Origin: Ichthyenterobacterium magnum
GTDB taxonomy: Bacteria > Bacteroidota > Bacteroidia > Flavobacteriales > Flavobacteriaceae
DNA length: 64,000 bases
Assembly: GCF_003610635.1 (NCBI RefSeq)
Contig: NZ_RAQJ01000001.1
Coordinates: 186,001-250,000, forward strand
Direction: 5' to 3'
Position 1 is the stretch's first letter; the number at the start of each line of letters is the position of its first letter. The notes beneath the pieces were generated by a model. That model had not been told where the DNA came from. It saw only the letters and a list, made by a program, of their open reading frames with translations, and searched no databases. This document shows positions 35,810-44,630 of this stretch, piece after piece. The translations under genes and the position numbers were made by a program.

Positions 35810-37045
35810 ATGAAAACCTTAATTATTATTTTTTCGGTCATTTTAATGACTAGTTATACACATGCTTCACAAATTGAAGTTTGTAACACATGCCCAATCT
35901 CAACATTAAAAGAAGCCATAGCTCAGGCTAAAGATTTTGATACGGTTTTTGTTAAAAAAGGAACTTATAAAGAATATGATATATTGGTAAATAAACCACT
36001 TACTATTATTGGTGAAAATTATCCAGTTATTGATGGCGAATTAAAAGGTGAAGTTATTACTATCACTTCAGATAATGTTACAATAGATGGCTTGTTTATT
36101 ATAAATGTTGGCACTAGTTATACTGAAGATTATGCTGCCATTCGTGTAAAGAAAAGCAAGCATTTTGTTATCCAGAATGTAGTTTTAGAAAAACTATTCT
36201 TTGGTATTTACCTTGAAAAATCTAGTTATGGCAAAGTATATCATAACAAAATAATTGGTGATGCAGTTGAAGAGTATAACTCAGGAAATGGCATACAGCT
36301 TTGGTATAGCAACCATATAGAAATTGAACATAATTATGTTGAGCACGTTCGCGATGGGATTTATTTAGAATTTTCAGACGACTGTATAATCAAAAACAAT
36401 ATAAGCGCAGAGAATCTTCGCTATGGTTTACATTTTATGTTCTCTAACGATGATATTTATCAAGACAATACTTTCGAAAATAATGGTGCTGGTGTTGCAG
36501 TTATGTTCTCCAAAAAAATTAAGATGCTCAACAATACATTTAAAGAAAATTGGGGAACAGCATCTTACGGCATGCTTTTAAAAGAAATTAATGATGCCGA
36601 AATTATTGGCAATACCTTTGAAGAAAACACAATTGGAATTAACATTGAAGGCTCAAACAGAATGGTCTATAAAAACAATAATTTTATCAATAATGGTTGG
36701 GCAATAAAAGTGCGAGGTGCTTGTTATACAAACCTGTTTATAGAAAATAATTTTCTGTATAATTCCTTTGACATATCATACAATAGTAAAGTAAATGATA
36801 ATGTGTTTGACAGAAATTATTGGAGTAATTACACAGGTTATGATTTAGATAAAGATGGCGTTGGCGATGTACCATACAGACCTGTAAAGCTGTTTTCATA
36901 CATAGTAAATCGCACACCAGAAACCATTATTTTATTACGTAGTTTATTTATAGATATTATAGATTTTTCTGAAAAAGTATCGCCTGTATTCACACCAGAT
37001 AATTTGCTAGACAATAACCCTTTAATTAAAAAAGTACAATGGTAA
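35810..37045 (+). CDS. nosD: NosD, periplasmic beta-helix maturation factor of NosZ
   Basis: The 411 residues comprise a Sec signal peptide (to about residue 20, HAS) and right-handed parallel beta-helix repeats throughout (NNxF.ENxxG, VYKNNNFINNGW, LFSDD-like turns). Near the C-terminus is NYWSNYTGYDLDKDGVGDVPYRP, which is a NosD signature. NosD works with the NosFY ABC transporter to assemble the CuZ cluster. The last codons overlap the nosF start (37039). Confidence 0.96.
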   Translation: MKTLIIIFSVILMTSYTHASQIEVCNTCPISTLKEAIAQAKDFDTVFVKKGTYKEYDILVNKPLTIIGENYPVIDGELKGEVITITSDNVTIDGLFIINVGTSYTEDYAAIRVKKSKHFVIQNVVLEKLFFGIYLEKSSYGKVYHNKIIGDAVEEYNSGNGIQLWYSNHIEIEHNYVEHVRDGIYLEFSDDCIIKNNISAENLRYGLHFMFSNDDIYQDNTFENNGAGVAVMFSKKIKMLNNTFKENWGTASYGMLLKEINDAEIIGNTFEENTIGINIEGSNRMVYKNNNFINNGWAIKVRGACYTNLFIENNFLYNSFDISYNSKVNDNVFDRNYWSNYTGYDLDKDGVGDVPYRPVKLFSYIVNRTPETIILLRSLFIDIIDFSEKVSPVFTPDNLLDNNPLIKKVQW

Positions 37046-37746
37046 GCATTCAAAATTTACATAAAAAATTTGGCAAAAATCAAGTGTTAAGTGGTTTGGA
37101 TTTAACCATAAGCGAAGGTGGTATTTTTGCTGTACTTGGGCCTAATGGTTCAGGAAAAACAACCTTGATTAAGGCTATATTAGGTATGGTAATACCAAAC
37201 AAAGGCGAGATTTCTGTACTTGGAGAAAACATAAAAAAGAGCTCAAATTACAGGCATCAAATAGATTACTTACCACAGATAGCAAATTTCCCAAGTAATT
37301 TAAAAGTTAGAGAACTAATCAAAATGATTAAGGATTTACGCCAAAATACTGATGAAGATAAACGTTTGATTGAACTATTTAAATTAGAACCTTTTCTAGA
37401 TAAAAAACTAGGCAATCTTTCTGGAGGAACAAAACAAAAAGTGAACATTGTATTAACCTTTATGTTTAATAGTCCGCTCATTATTTTAGACGAACCAACA
37501 ACTGGTTTGGATCCAATCTCCTTGATACGCTTAAAAGATTTAATCCAAACCGAAAAAGCCAAAGGAAAAACCATTTTAATAACATCGCACATCATGAGTT
37601 TTGTTGAAGAAGTGTCGGACGAGATTGTGTTTTTATTAGAAGGCAAAATTTACTTTAAAGGCTCAATTTCAGAATTAAAAACCAAGACCAATCAGCCAGA
37701 TTTTGAGCATGCTATTGCGTCTATATTAACAGATAATCATGCTTAA
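37039..37746 (+). CDS. nosF: NosF, ABC transporter ATPase for NosZ maturation
   Basis: The 235 residues contain Walker A GPNGSGKTT (about 34-42), the signature LSGGTKQKVNI, Walker B LIILDEPTTGLD and an H-loop TSH. It energises the NosDFY complex at the inner membrane. It overlaps nosD by 7 bp and nosY by 8 bp, so the three are translationally coupled. Confidence 0.96.
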   Translation: MVSIQNLHKKFGKNQVLSGLDLTISEGGIFAVLGPNGSGKTTLIKAILGMVIPNKGEISVLGENIKKSSNYRHQIDYLPQIANFPSNLKVRELIKMIKDLRQNTDEDKRLIELFKLEPFLDKKLGNLSGGTKQKVNIVLTFMFNSPLIILDEPTTGLDPISLIRLKDLIQTEKAKGKTILITSHIMSFVEEVSDEIVFLLEGKIYFKGSISELKTKTNQPDFEHAIASILTDNHA

Positions 37747-38521
37747 AATATTAAAATATAGTTTTTTCGATTTAATGCGTAGTCGTTGGAGTTATGTCTA
37801 CTTTGCATTCTATTTATTATTAGGGATTGTACTCTTATTTTTAAATAACGATTTATCAAAAGCGGTCATTACCTTAATGAATGTCATCATAGTATTAGTG
37901 CCTTTAATAGGAACCATTTTTGGTGTGATGTATTATTATAATTCCAAAGAATTTACAGAACTTTTGTTAGCACAACCTTTAAAGCGTTCATCCATATTTT
38001 TAGGGCAATATTTAGGCGTTGCCTTATCGCTTTCTATGAGCTTAATTTTAGGACTTGGTATTCCGTTTGTCTTTTATGGTTTGTTTAAAAGTACTGCCAT
38101 TTGGGATTTCTCATTACTACTTATAACAGGAACATTTTTAACCCTCATATTCACAGCATTGGCTTTTAACATTGCCTTATCTAACGAAAATAAAATTAAA
38201 GGCTTCGGCTATGCTATTTTATTGTGGCTATTTTTGGCTATTATTTATGATGGTATTTTCTTGATGACTTTAATTCTATTTGAAGATTATCCGTTAGATA
38301 AATTATCTCTGGTTGGAACCATGTTAAACCCAATAGATTTATCACGTACACTTATTCTTTTAAAACTAGATATTTCTGCTTTATTAGGTTATACAGGAGC
38401 AGTTTTTAAACAGTTTTTTGGAACCAATTTTGGGCTCATTGTATCATTTATAATGTTAACCGTTTGGGTGATTTTGCCAGTTTTGCGTATTGTATTTAAA
38501 TCGATGAAGAAAGATTTTTAA
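37739..38521 (+). CDS. nosY: NosY, ABC transporter permease for NosZ maturation
   Basis: This 260-residue protein has six hydrophobic helices, the ABC-2 type permease layout. The segment EFTELLLAQPLKRSSIFLGQYLGV is characteristic of NosY. It partners NosF and contacts NosD. It ends 31 bp before a small lipoprotein gene probably in the same operon. Confidence 0.95.
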   Translation: MLKILKYSFFDLMRSRWSYVYFAFYLLLGIVLLFLNNDLSKAVITLMNVIIVLVPLIGTIFGVMYYYNSKEFTELLLAQPLKRSSIFLGQYLGVALSLSMSLILGLGIPFVFYGLFKSTAIWDFSLLLITGTFLTLIFTALAFNIALSNENKIKGFGYAILLWLFLAIIYDGIFLMTLILFEDYPLDKLSLVGTMLNPIDLSRTLILLKLDISALLGYTGAVFKQFFGTNFGLIVSFIMLTVWVILPVLRIVFKSMKKDF

Positions 38522-38552
38522 GTCAAAAATTGGCATTAAAATATTTATAAAA

Positions 38553-38981
38553 ATGAAAACAAAAGCAATAGCCTTAACACTCATTTTAATTACAACATTA
38601 AGTTGTAAAAATGAAACTACAGATGAAGATATTTCGATAGCTCATAATTTAGAGTTAAAACTAAATCACGGTAAAAAATGGATTGCGAATATAGAAACAC
38701 ATGAAGGCATTATAAAAATGGATTCTATAATTTCAAGATTTAAAATAGATAATGAAAACGATTATAAAGTCTTAGGAAATCAACTTACAAAACAAACAAG
38801 CTATGTTATTAAACATTGCAGTATGCAAGGCGAATCACATGACCAACTACATGTAGTATTGATTCCTATGCTTGATGAAATATCAATTTTAAAAGAAGAA
38901 AACAATGAAGAATTAGTTAAATTTGCATTTGAAAATTTAGAACAGTTAATTAGTGCCTATTTCAAGTTCTTTAAAGTATGA
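38553..38981 (+). CDS. Small helical lipoprotein with Cys/Met/His motif, end of nos operon
   Basis: The 142 residues begin with a lipoprotein signal (LILITTLSCKNE, Cys18); the rest is predicted mostly helical. The central motif KHCSMQGESHDQLH contains Cys, Met and two His residues in a helix-like spacing that could bind a metal or heme. I recall similar C-T/S-M-x-G-x-x-H-x-x-L-H motifs in flavobacterial proteins linked to copper, but the family has no name I can give. It follows nosY, and its end overlaps the next Fnr-like box. Confidence 0.7.
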   Translation: MKTKAIALTLILITTLSCKNETTDEDISIAHNLELKLNHGKKWIANIETHEGIIKMDSIISRFKIDNENDYKVLGNQLTKQTSYVIKHCSMQGESHDQLHVVLIPMLDEISILKEENNEELVKFAFENLEQLISAYFKFFKV

Positions 38982-39021
38982 CATTAATCATATTTTAAAG
39001 CTGAAATTAGGCTTAATTTTA
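38978..39021 (+). promoter_or_regulatory. Fnr-like box and -7 element of the copper-uptake module
   Basis: ATGACATTAATCAT (38978-38991) is followed after 22 bp by TAATTTTA (39014-39021); the next start codon is at 39026, leaving almost no leader. The box overlaps the last codons and the stop of the upstream gene. Confidence 0.65.
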
Positions 39022-39025
39022 CACC

Positions 39026-39421
39026 ATGATAACAGTAATAATAAAGAAAATAATAGCATTTATATTAGTGTTTATATTATTAGCACAAAATATAAACACA
39101 CTTGTTATTATTGGAGATTTTGTTGTTAATCAAGATATTATTGCAAAAACGTTGTGTATTCAAAAAGAAGAACAAAAAGGATGTAATGGTAAATGTCAGT
39201 TAAGAAAAGAATTGGCTCAAAGTTCAACCAAATCAAATTCTGATGCGCCTGTTCAAGAGCGTGAACGATTAGTTCTTGATATATTTTGTGTTACATCAAT
39301 CAACACCGTTAAAAATCAATTTATCACGTCTCATTTAAAAAGACAAAAAACTACAATTCAAACTCCAAAAATTTCTAGTTTGTATCTAGAAATAGATACG
39401 CCTCCACCAAATTTTATTTAG
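39026..39421 (+). CDS. Small Cys-motif protein preceding a TonB receptor module
   Basis: The 131 residues have an N-terminal hydrophobic helix (about 5-31) and the conserved-looking motif AKTLCIQKEEQKGCNGKCQL, then a polar tail ending in PPPNFI. Such short proteins with LCI...C.GKC and a Pro-rich end often precede TonB-dependent receptors in Flavobacteriia (recollection). Three closely placed Cys suggest metal binding or a thiol function. It is the first gene downstream of an Fnr-like promoter and heads the copper lipoprotein/receptor genes. Confidence 0.65.
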   Translation: MITVIIKKIIAFILVFILLAQNINTLVIIGDFVVNQDIIAKTLCIQKEEQKGCNGKCQLRKELAQSSTKSNSDAPVQERERLVLDIFCVTSINTVKNQFITSHLKRQKTTIQTPKISSLYLEIDTPPPNFI

Positions 39422-39527
39422 TTTTTTCAGTATATAAAATCATTTAGATTTTAACTTATTTCTTGCTTAAATCCTTAAGCGAGCAAGAAGTATACACTCA
39501 CATTTTATAATATAAAAAACTAATATA

Positions 39528-40373
39528 ATGAACCTTAAATATATAATTCCAATTCTATTCATCACGTTATTTTTAACATCATGTAGTAACGATGATGACG
39601 AAGCTTTAATTACAAATGAAGTTGAAGGACTTCTTCAAATTCAAGAAATTACAAATAGCACACACACCATTGAATTGTTTAGCAAAAGTGGAATGTTTAC
39701 AACGGGCTACAATACAATAAGTATGAGACTTAAAGATAATGAAACTGACAGTTATATTGAAAACGCATCATTATCTTGGATGCCAATGATGCAAATGCCA
39801 AACATGCAACATTCTTGTCCAAAATCATCGATTACAAAAGCTATAGGAAAAGACACCGTTTATAAAGGCTTTATCATATATCAAATGACCAATACAGACG
39901 GAACAGGTTGGACGCTAAACCTTCAATATTCTATCGATGACATAGATTACACAGCTTCTTCTTCAATTATTGTAAACCAGAGCGACTCACAAAACGTGAC
40001 AAGCTTTATGGGAAGCGACCAATCGCGTTATGTAGTAGCACTTATCGAACCTAACAATCCAATTATTGGTATTAATGATTTAATTGTAGGCATTTATAAA
40101 ATGGAAACTATGGTGGCTTTCCCAGAGGTTACAAATTATACTATTGCATTAGACCCTAGAATGCCAGGAATGGGAAATCATAGCTCGCCTAACAATACAG
40201 ATTTAAGTTATAATGCGGCTGATCATTTATATCATGCCAATTTATCATTAACAATGTCTGGATATTGGGTTCTTAATTTAAAACTAATGAATGACCAAGA
40301 TGAAGTTCTTAAAGGTGAAGATGTTACTGAAAACAACGACCAAAGTTCCTTCTACCTAGAATTAGAATTCTAA
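39528..40373 (+). CDS. Met/His-rich lipoprotein, probable copper binding
   Basis: The 281 residues begin with a lipoprotein signal (LFLTSCSNDDDE, Cys19), then two beta-sandwich-like halves. Each has a Met/His cluster: SWMPMMQMPNMQHSCPKS (about 84-101) and DPRMPGMGNHSSP (about 209-221), typical Cu(I) ligands, similar to YtkA/FixH-type domains. Its position between the Cys-motif gene and an OprC-like receptor suggests it captures copper at the cell envelope for NosZ and related enzymes (inference). Confidence 0.75.
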   Translation: MNLKYIIPILFITLFLTSCSNDDDEALITNEVEGLLQIQEITNSTHTIELFSKSGMFTTGYNTISMRLKDNETDSYIENASLSWMPMMQMPNMQHSCPKSSITKAIGKDTVYKGFIIYQMTNTDGTGWTLNLQYSIDDIDYTASSSIIVNQSDSQNVTSFMGSDQSRYVVALIEPNNPIIGINDLIVGIYKMETMVAFPEVTNYTIALDPRMPGMGNHSSPNNTDLSYNAADHLYHANLSLTMSGYWVLNLKLMNDQDEVLKGEDVTENNDQSSFYLELEF

Positions 40374-40386
40374 AACTTCTAATTAT

Positions 40387-40421
40387 ACAGACACATTGAT
40401 GCCATGTATTAATGTGTCTGT
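40387..40421 (+). terminator. Strong hairpin after the Met/His lipoprotein gene
   Basis: ACAGACACATT and AATGTGTCTGT form a perfect 11-bp stem with a 13-nt loop, followed by TAAAA only. The weak U-tract makes it either an imperfect terminator or an mRNA-processing/stability element before the receptor gene. Confidence 0.5.
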
Positions 40422-40524
40422 TAAAACAAACACTAATGAAACATTCATAACTAAATTTTCGATACACAGAAAATGATTAAATGAATGTTACATATGACCG
40501 ATAAAAGACATTAATTGTAAACAG

Positions 40525-42525
40525 ATGAAAAAGCTCATAACATTTTGTATTAGCTTACTTTTTAGCGGATTCACTTTTGCTCAAGAAAAAGAACAGGCTA
40601 CTATAAAAGACACCACAAAACTAAAAGAAGTTATTGTTTTAAGCAGACGAAAATTAAGCAATCATCGTCAGCAAAAAACATTATCAAGCATTGATGATTA
40701 TTTAGAAAAATCTAATAAAATCACTATGATTAAGCGTGGCAATTATGCTTGGGAACCATCTATAAACAACATGAATAGCGAACGCTTAAATGTTACCATT
40801 GATGGCATGCAAATATTTGGTGCTTGCACAGATAAGATGGACCCAATCACGTCTTATGTAGATGTGTCTAACTTAGAAAAAGTAAGTATTGGCTCAGGAC
40901 AAGCAGGAACAGAAAATGGTCATTGTGTTGGTGGCGGTATTGATTTACAATTACCTACAAGTAAATTTCATGAATCTGGATTAAAAACAAGTGTCGATTT
41001 AGGTTATGAAACCAATGGTAATTATCGAACTGCTGGTTTAGATTTAGAGTACTCAGGAAACAGATTTTATATAAGTACAGATGGTGTTTTTAGAAAATCT
41101 GATAATTATGATGCTGGCAGACATAACGAAGTTATGTATTCTCAATTTCAAAAGTATAATATCTCTTTACAAACAGGATATAAACTATCAGAAAACAATA
41201 CTATTGATGCCAATATTATTTATGACAGAGCAACAGATGTAGGCTATCCTGCCTTACCAATGGATGTCTCTTTAGCCAAAGCTTTAATCACTTCAATAAG
41301 TCACAACTACAGTAATGATTCAACGTTTATAAAATCTTTAGAGTCTAAAATTTACCTCAATACTATTACTCATTTTATGGATGATTCTAAGCGTCCAGAT
41401 GTACCAATACGTATGGATATGCCTGGCTGGAGTGATACTTATGGGTTTTATAGTAAAGCTACAACTAGCTTTAATAAGCATAAATTAGCCTTAAACCTTA
41501 ATGGGTATTATAACCGCTCATTAGCAGAAATGACGATGTTTCCTAACAATCCAAATCAACCAGATATGTTTATGCTTACTTGGCCAGATGTAAGAACTTT
41601 GTATTCTGGAATCTTTGCCAAAGATGCATATGCTTTAAGTAAAAATGAAACAATTACAACATCATTACGTTTGGGCTATCAACATAATAAAGTTGCTTCT
41701 GATATTGGTTTAGAAAGCTTAAAGATTTTTTATCCAGAAATCAATACTACTAAAAACCATTTTTTAACGAGTCTGTCTTCAGATTACACCTTAAAAAAAC
41801 AATCTTATAATGTGTCTTTTGGTATAGGTTATGGTGAAAGAGCACCTTCTGTTAGTGAAGCTTATGGATTTTTCTTGTTTAACAGTTTTGATAATTATGA
41901 TTATATAGGAAACCCAAACCTAAAGCAAGAAAAAGCCATTGAGTTTAACGCTAAAGCAAATTATAACACAAATACATTTCATATCGGATTAGAAACATCC
42001 TATTTTCATATTATGAACTATATTATTGGTGATATTGATGCTACAATAAATTCAATGACAATTGGAGCCAATGGTGTTAGAGTATACAAAACCTTATCAA
42101 ATGCTACAATTTTTGATGCATATTTAAATACTTCATATAAGTTTAGCAAATCATTTTCAGTGAATGGAACTATTGGTTATAATTACGGAAAAGGCAGCAA
42201 CGATAAAAACTTACCTTTAATAAAACCCTTTTCTTATATAGCAGAATTAAGTTATAGTAAAAAGAAATTTAATACAGCATTGCAATTTGAAGGCAACGGC
42301 AACCAAAGTCAATACAGTAACTTTTATGGTGAAGATGAAACAGCTGCCTATGGTCTTTTAAATCTAAATTTTGGTAATGTATTCTATAAAAACAAGAACA
42401 AATTTATTCTAAAATATGGTGTTGAGAATTTGCTAGATGAAACATATTCAACCTATGCAAATTGGAATAATATCCCAAGACAAGGGCGCAATTTTTATGC
42501 TAATATTTCTATGATTCTCTATTAA
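40525..42525 (+). CDS. TonB-dependent receptor, OprC/NosA-like copper importer
   Basis: The 666 residues comprise a signal peptide (SGFTFAQ), a possible TonB box (KEVIVLS, 34-40), a plug domain and a 22-strand barrel ending in aromatic NFYANISMILY. The plug contains GACTDKMDPITSYV (Cys101, Met105), matching the CxxxM motif reported as the copper site of OprC/NosA, and the barrel has RMDMPGW (Met297, Met299) where OprC has a HxM motif. NosA-type receptors supply copper for NosZ. The placement between nos and nor agrees with this. The His-to-Met/Arg difference leaves some doubt. Confidence 0.82.
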   Translation: MKKLITFCISLLFSGFTFAQEKEQATIKDTTKLKEVIVLSRRKLSNHRQQKTLSSIDDYLEKSNKITMIKRGNYAWEPSINNMNSERLNVTIDGMQIFGACTDKMDPITSYVDVSNLEKVSIGSGQAGTENGHCVGGGIDLQLPTSKFHESGLKTSVDLGYETNGNYRTAGLDLEYSGNRFYISTDGVFRKSDNYDAGRHNEVMYSQFQKYNISLQTGYKLSENNTIDANIIYDRATDVGYPALPMDVSLAKALITSISHNYSNDSTFIKSLESKIYLNTITHFMDDSKRPDVPIRMDMPGWSDTYGFYSKATTSFNKHKLALNLNGYYNRSLAEMTMFPNNPNQPDMFMLTWPDVRTLYSGIFAKDAYALSKNETITTSLRLGYQHNKVASDIGLESLKIFYPEINTTKNHFLTSLSSDYTLKKQSYNVSFGIGYGERAPSVSEAYGFFLFNSFDNYDYIGNPNLKQEKAIEFNAKANYNTNTFHIGLETSYFHIMNYIIGDIDATINSMTIGANGVRVYKTLSNATIFDAYLNTSYKFSKSFSVNGTIGYNYGKGSNDKNLPLIKPFSYIAELSYSKKKFNTALQFEGNGNQSQYSNFYGEDETAAYGLLNLNFGNVFYKNKNKFILKYGVENLLDETYSTYANWNNIPRQGRNFYANISMILY

Positions 42526-42567
42526 AACATAAGCCACAAACTAATACGCTACTTGTTTATTTTAGAA

Positions 42568-42611
42568 CTGACAATTATCATGTTTTAAGACAGTTTTAAC
42601 ACTTAATTTTG
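42568..42611 (+). promoter_or_regulatory. Fnr-like box and -7 element of norCB
   Basis: CTGACAATTATCAT (42568-42581) is followed after 22 bp by TAATTTTG (42604-42611). It differs from the consensus by C for A at position 1. The leader to norC is about 60 nt. Confidence 0.68.
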
Positions 42612-42626
42612 AACATGTTCTTAAAG

Positions 42627-42642
42627 AGGATGTTTTTGTCTT
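42627..42642 (+). promoter_or_regulatory. Possible Rrf2/NsrR-like site in norC leader
   Basis: AGGATG-TTTT-TGTCTT fits the 6-4-6 pattern RRGATR-N4-TRTCYT, lying just downstream of the -7 element where a repressor would block transcription. An overlapping TGTCTT-TTTT-AAGACA inverted repeat is also present. Confidence 0.3.
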
Positions 42643-42676
42643 TTTTAAGACATAATACTAATCAAAATTAAATAAT

Positions 42677-43111
42677 ATGTTATCAAAAAAACAAGCACGT
42701 GCTTTTTTTCTTGGAGGAACAGTAGTCACTTTTCTAATATTTATTGGGCTAACAATTTTCTCCTTTAGTAAAGCGAATGACCAATCAAATGAAGAAGGAA
42801 TTACTGAAGCTGTAGTACGCGGAAAGCAAATTTGGGAAGACAATAACTGCATGGGATGTCATACAATTATGGGAGAAGGCGCTTATTACGCTCCAGAACT
42901 TACAAAAGTAATAGAACGAAGAGGTATAGGTTACATTAAAGCCGTTTTAATGACTCCAGTAGACTGGGTGCCTAACGGAAGGAAAATGGTGGCTTATGGT
43001 TTTTCTGAAGAAGAAGCTGCAGACTTAATTGCCTTTTTTGACTGGATAGATGATATAGACTTAAATGGATTTGACACTGTAGTTTCACCATTAGCTAAAG
43101 ACAAAAACTAA
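42677..43111 (+). CDS. norC: Nitric oxide reductase cytochrome c subunit
   Basis: The 144 residues comprise one N-terminal membrane anchor (about 10-30) and a periplasmic monoheme domain with CMGCH (Cys58, Cys61, His62) and the axial Met104 in GRKMVAYGFS. The pattern HTIMGEGAYYAPELTKV is diagnostic of NorC. It passes electrons to NorB for reduction of 2 NO to N2O. norB starts 10 bp later. Confidence 0.96.
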   Translation: MLSKKQARAFFLGGTVVTFLIFIGLTIFSFSKANDQSNEEGITEAVVRGKQIWEDNNCMGCHTIMGEGAYYAPELTKVIERRGIGYIKAVLMTPVDWVPNGRKMVAYGFSEEEAADLIAFFDWIDDIDLNGFDTVVSPLAKDKN

Positions 43112-43121
43112 ACTAAAAATT

Positions 43122-44462
43122 ATGAAATATAAATCACAAAAAGTTGCCTATTGGTTTTTTGCCCTATCCATGTTATTATTCGGATTACAAATAGTGTATG
43201 GTTTTATAATGGGGTTTGCACATGCTGGAATGGATGGATTACATAGCTTTATTCCGTTTAATACTGCCAGAGCTGTTCATACAAACTTATTAGTTGTTTG
43301 GTTATTATCAGGTTTTATGGGAGCAGCTTATTACATTATCCCAGAAGAAGCCCAACGTGAATTAGTAAGTGTAAAACTCGCTTATGCTCAATTAATAAGT
43401 TTAGCTGTAGTAGGTGTAGTTGCTATTGTTGGTTACCATTTTAATTATTGGGAAGGACGTAAATTTTTAGAAATTCCAAGACCATTAGATTATTTAGTTG
43501 TTGTAAACGTACTCCTATTTTTAGGACTGATATTAGCAACCTTATTTAAAGGAAAAAGAAGAACCACAACAGCGTTGGTGCTTTCAATGGGATTACTATT
43601 TGCAGCCCTTTTATACTTACCAGGGATGCTTCCTTTTGATAGTCAAGTAAAAGACTCATTCTTTAGATGGTGGGTTGTACATCTATGGGTAGAAGGTGTT
43701 TGGGAATTAATAATGGGTGGTATTTTATCATTCCTATTAATAAAACTTACTGGTGTTGATAGAGAAGTTATTGAAAAATGGCTGTATGTGATTGTTGGAT
43801 TAACATTCCTATCTGGAGTATTAGGTACAGGCCACCACTACTATTATATTGGTGTTAACAAAATTTGGCTAATTGTAGGTGGAATATTCTCTGCATTAGA
43901 ACCATTAGCTTTCTTGGCTATGGCTCTATTCGCTGTAAATATGTACAGAAAAGGAGAAAAGAAACACCCAAACACTTTAGCTTTGTATTGGACGCTTGGC
44001 GCTGCAATAGTGTCCTTTATCGGCGCTGGCTTATTAGGATTTGCTCACACATTACCACAAACAAATTTATACACACACGGAACCTTAGTTACTGCAATGC
44101 ATGGTCACCTTGCATTTTGGGGTGCGTATGCTATGATTGTTTTAGCTATTATTAGTTACAGTTTGCCAAATATGACGGGAAGAAAACTATATCAAAGCAC
44201 ACGAGGTAGAGCAGCCTTTTGGCTGTCTAATATTGGCATGATTGGTATGACGGTTGCCTTTGGTGTAGCCGGAGTAGCTCAAGTATATTTAGAACGAAAA
44301 ATGAAGATGGAATTTATGGAAGTACAAAAAGAAATTGAAATCCATTTTATTGTCCTTATCATTTGTGCAACACTATTTATGACAGGTATTATTCTATACT
44401 TCGTTGATTTTTACAAACATGGTAAACCTAATGATGAAGCATTAGAAATAGTTACAAATTAA
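43122..44462 (+). CDS. norB: Nitric oxide reductase catalytic subunit (cNOR)
   Basis: This 446-residue, 12-helix protein has all cNOR ligands visible: His53 and His329 (low-spin heme b), His327 (heme b3), FeB ligands His187, His238, His239 and Glu191, plus the conserved Glu195 and Glu260. The segment VVHLWVEGVWELIMGG carries the FeB His/Glu pair. It reduces NO to N2O at the inner membrane with electrons from NorC. A terminator follows. Confidence 0.97.
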   Translation: MKYKSQKVAYWFFALSMLLFGLQIVYGFIMGFAHAGMDGLHSFIPFNTARAVHTNLLVVWLLSGFMGAAYYIIPEEAQRELVSVKLAYAQLISLAVVGVVAIVGYHFNYWEGRKFLEIPRPLDYLVVVNVLLFLGLILATLFKGKRRTTTALVLSMGLLFAALLYLPGMLPFDSQVKDSFFRWWVVHLWVEGVWELIMGGILSFLLIKLTGVDREVIEKWLYVIVGLTFLSGVLGTGHHYYYIGVNKIWLIVGGIFSALEPLAFLAMALFAVNMYRKGEKKHPNTLALYWTLGAAIVSFIGAGLLGFAHTLPQTNLYTHGTLVTAMHGHLAFWGAYAMIVLAIISYSLPNMTGRKLYQSTRGRAAFWLSNIGMIGMTVAFGVAGVAQVYLERKMKMEFMEVQKEIEIHFIVLIICATLFMTGIILYFVDFYKHGKPNDEALEIVTN

Positions 44463-44474
44463 CAACTAAACTAT

Positions 44475-44516
44475 GCCAGAGTTGAGATCTGTATAAAATC
44501 AACTCTGGTTTTTTTT
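44475..44516 (+). terminator. Rho-independent terminator after norB
   Basis: CCAGAGTTGA (44476-44485) pairs with TCAACTCTGG (44499-44508), followed by eight T. It probably limits transcription into norQD. Confidence 0.92.
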
Positions 44517-44600
44517 GAAGCTATTTCCTGCTTTCGGCAGTCGCTCTCTCCCAATAACTATCGTGAGAGGAGCTCCAACAAATGCCTCTATCAGGACTAA
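44517..44600. repeat. GC-richer intergenic element between norB and norQ
   Basis: This stretch (ATTTCCTGCTTTCGGCAGTC ... GGAGCTCCAACAAATGCCTC) contrasts with the AT-rich surroundings and contains short inverted repeats (CTCTC / GAGAG). It resembles the dispersed TTTCCTGC...CAGGACTA elements I recall between flavobacterial genes. No second copy is visible in this window, so the call is tentative. Confidence 0.35.
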
Positions 44601-44630
44601 ACATATTTGCTAACACATAGCATAACGAAA

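Noticed and set aside
43865-44155. 96-residue ORF inside norB
   Set aside because: Out-of-frame shadow of the norB gene, which is complete and intact.
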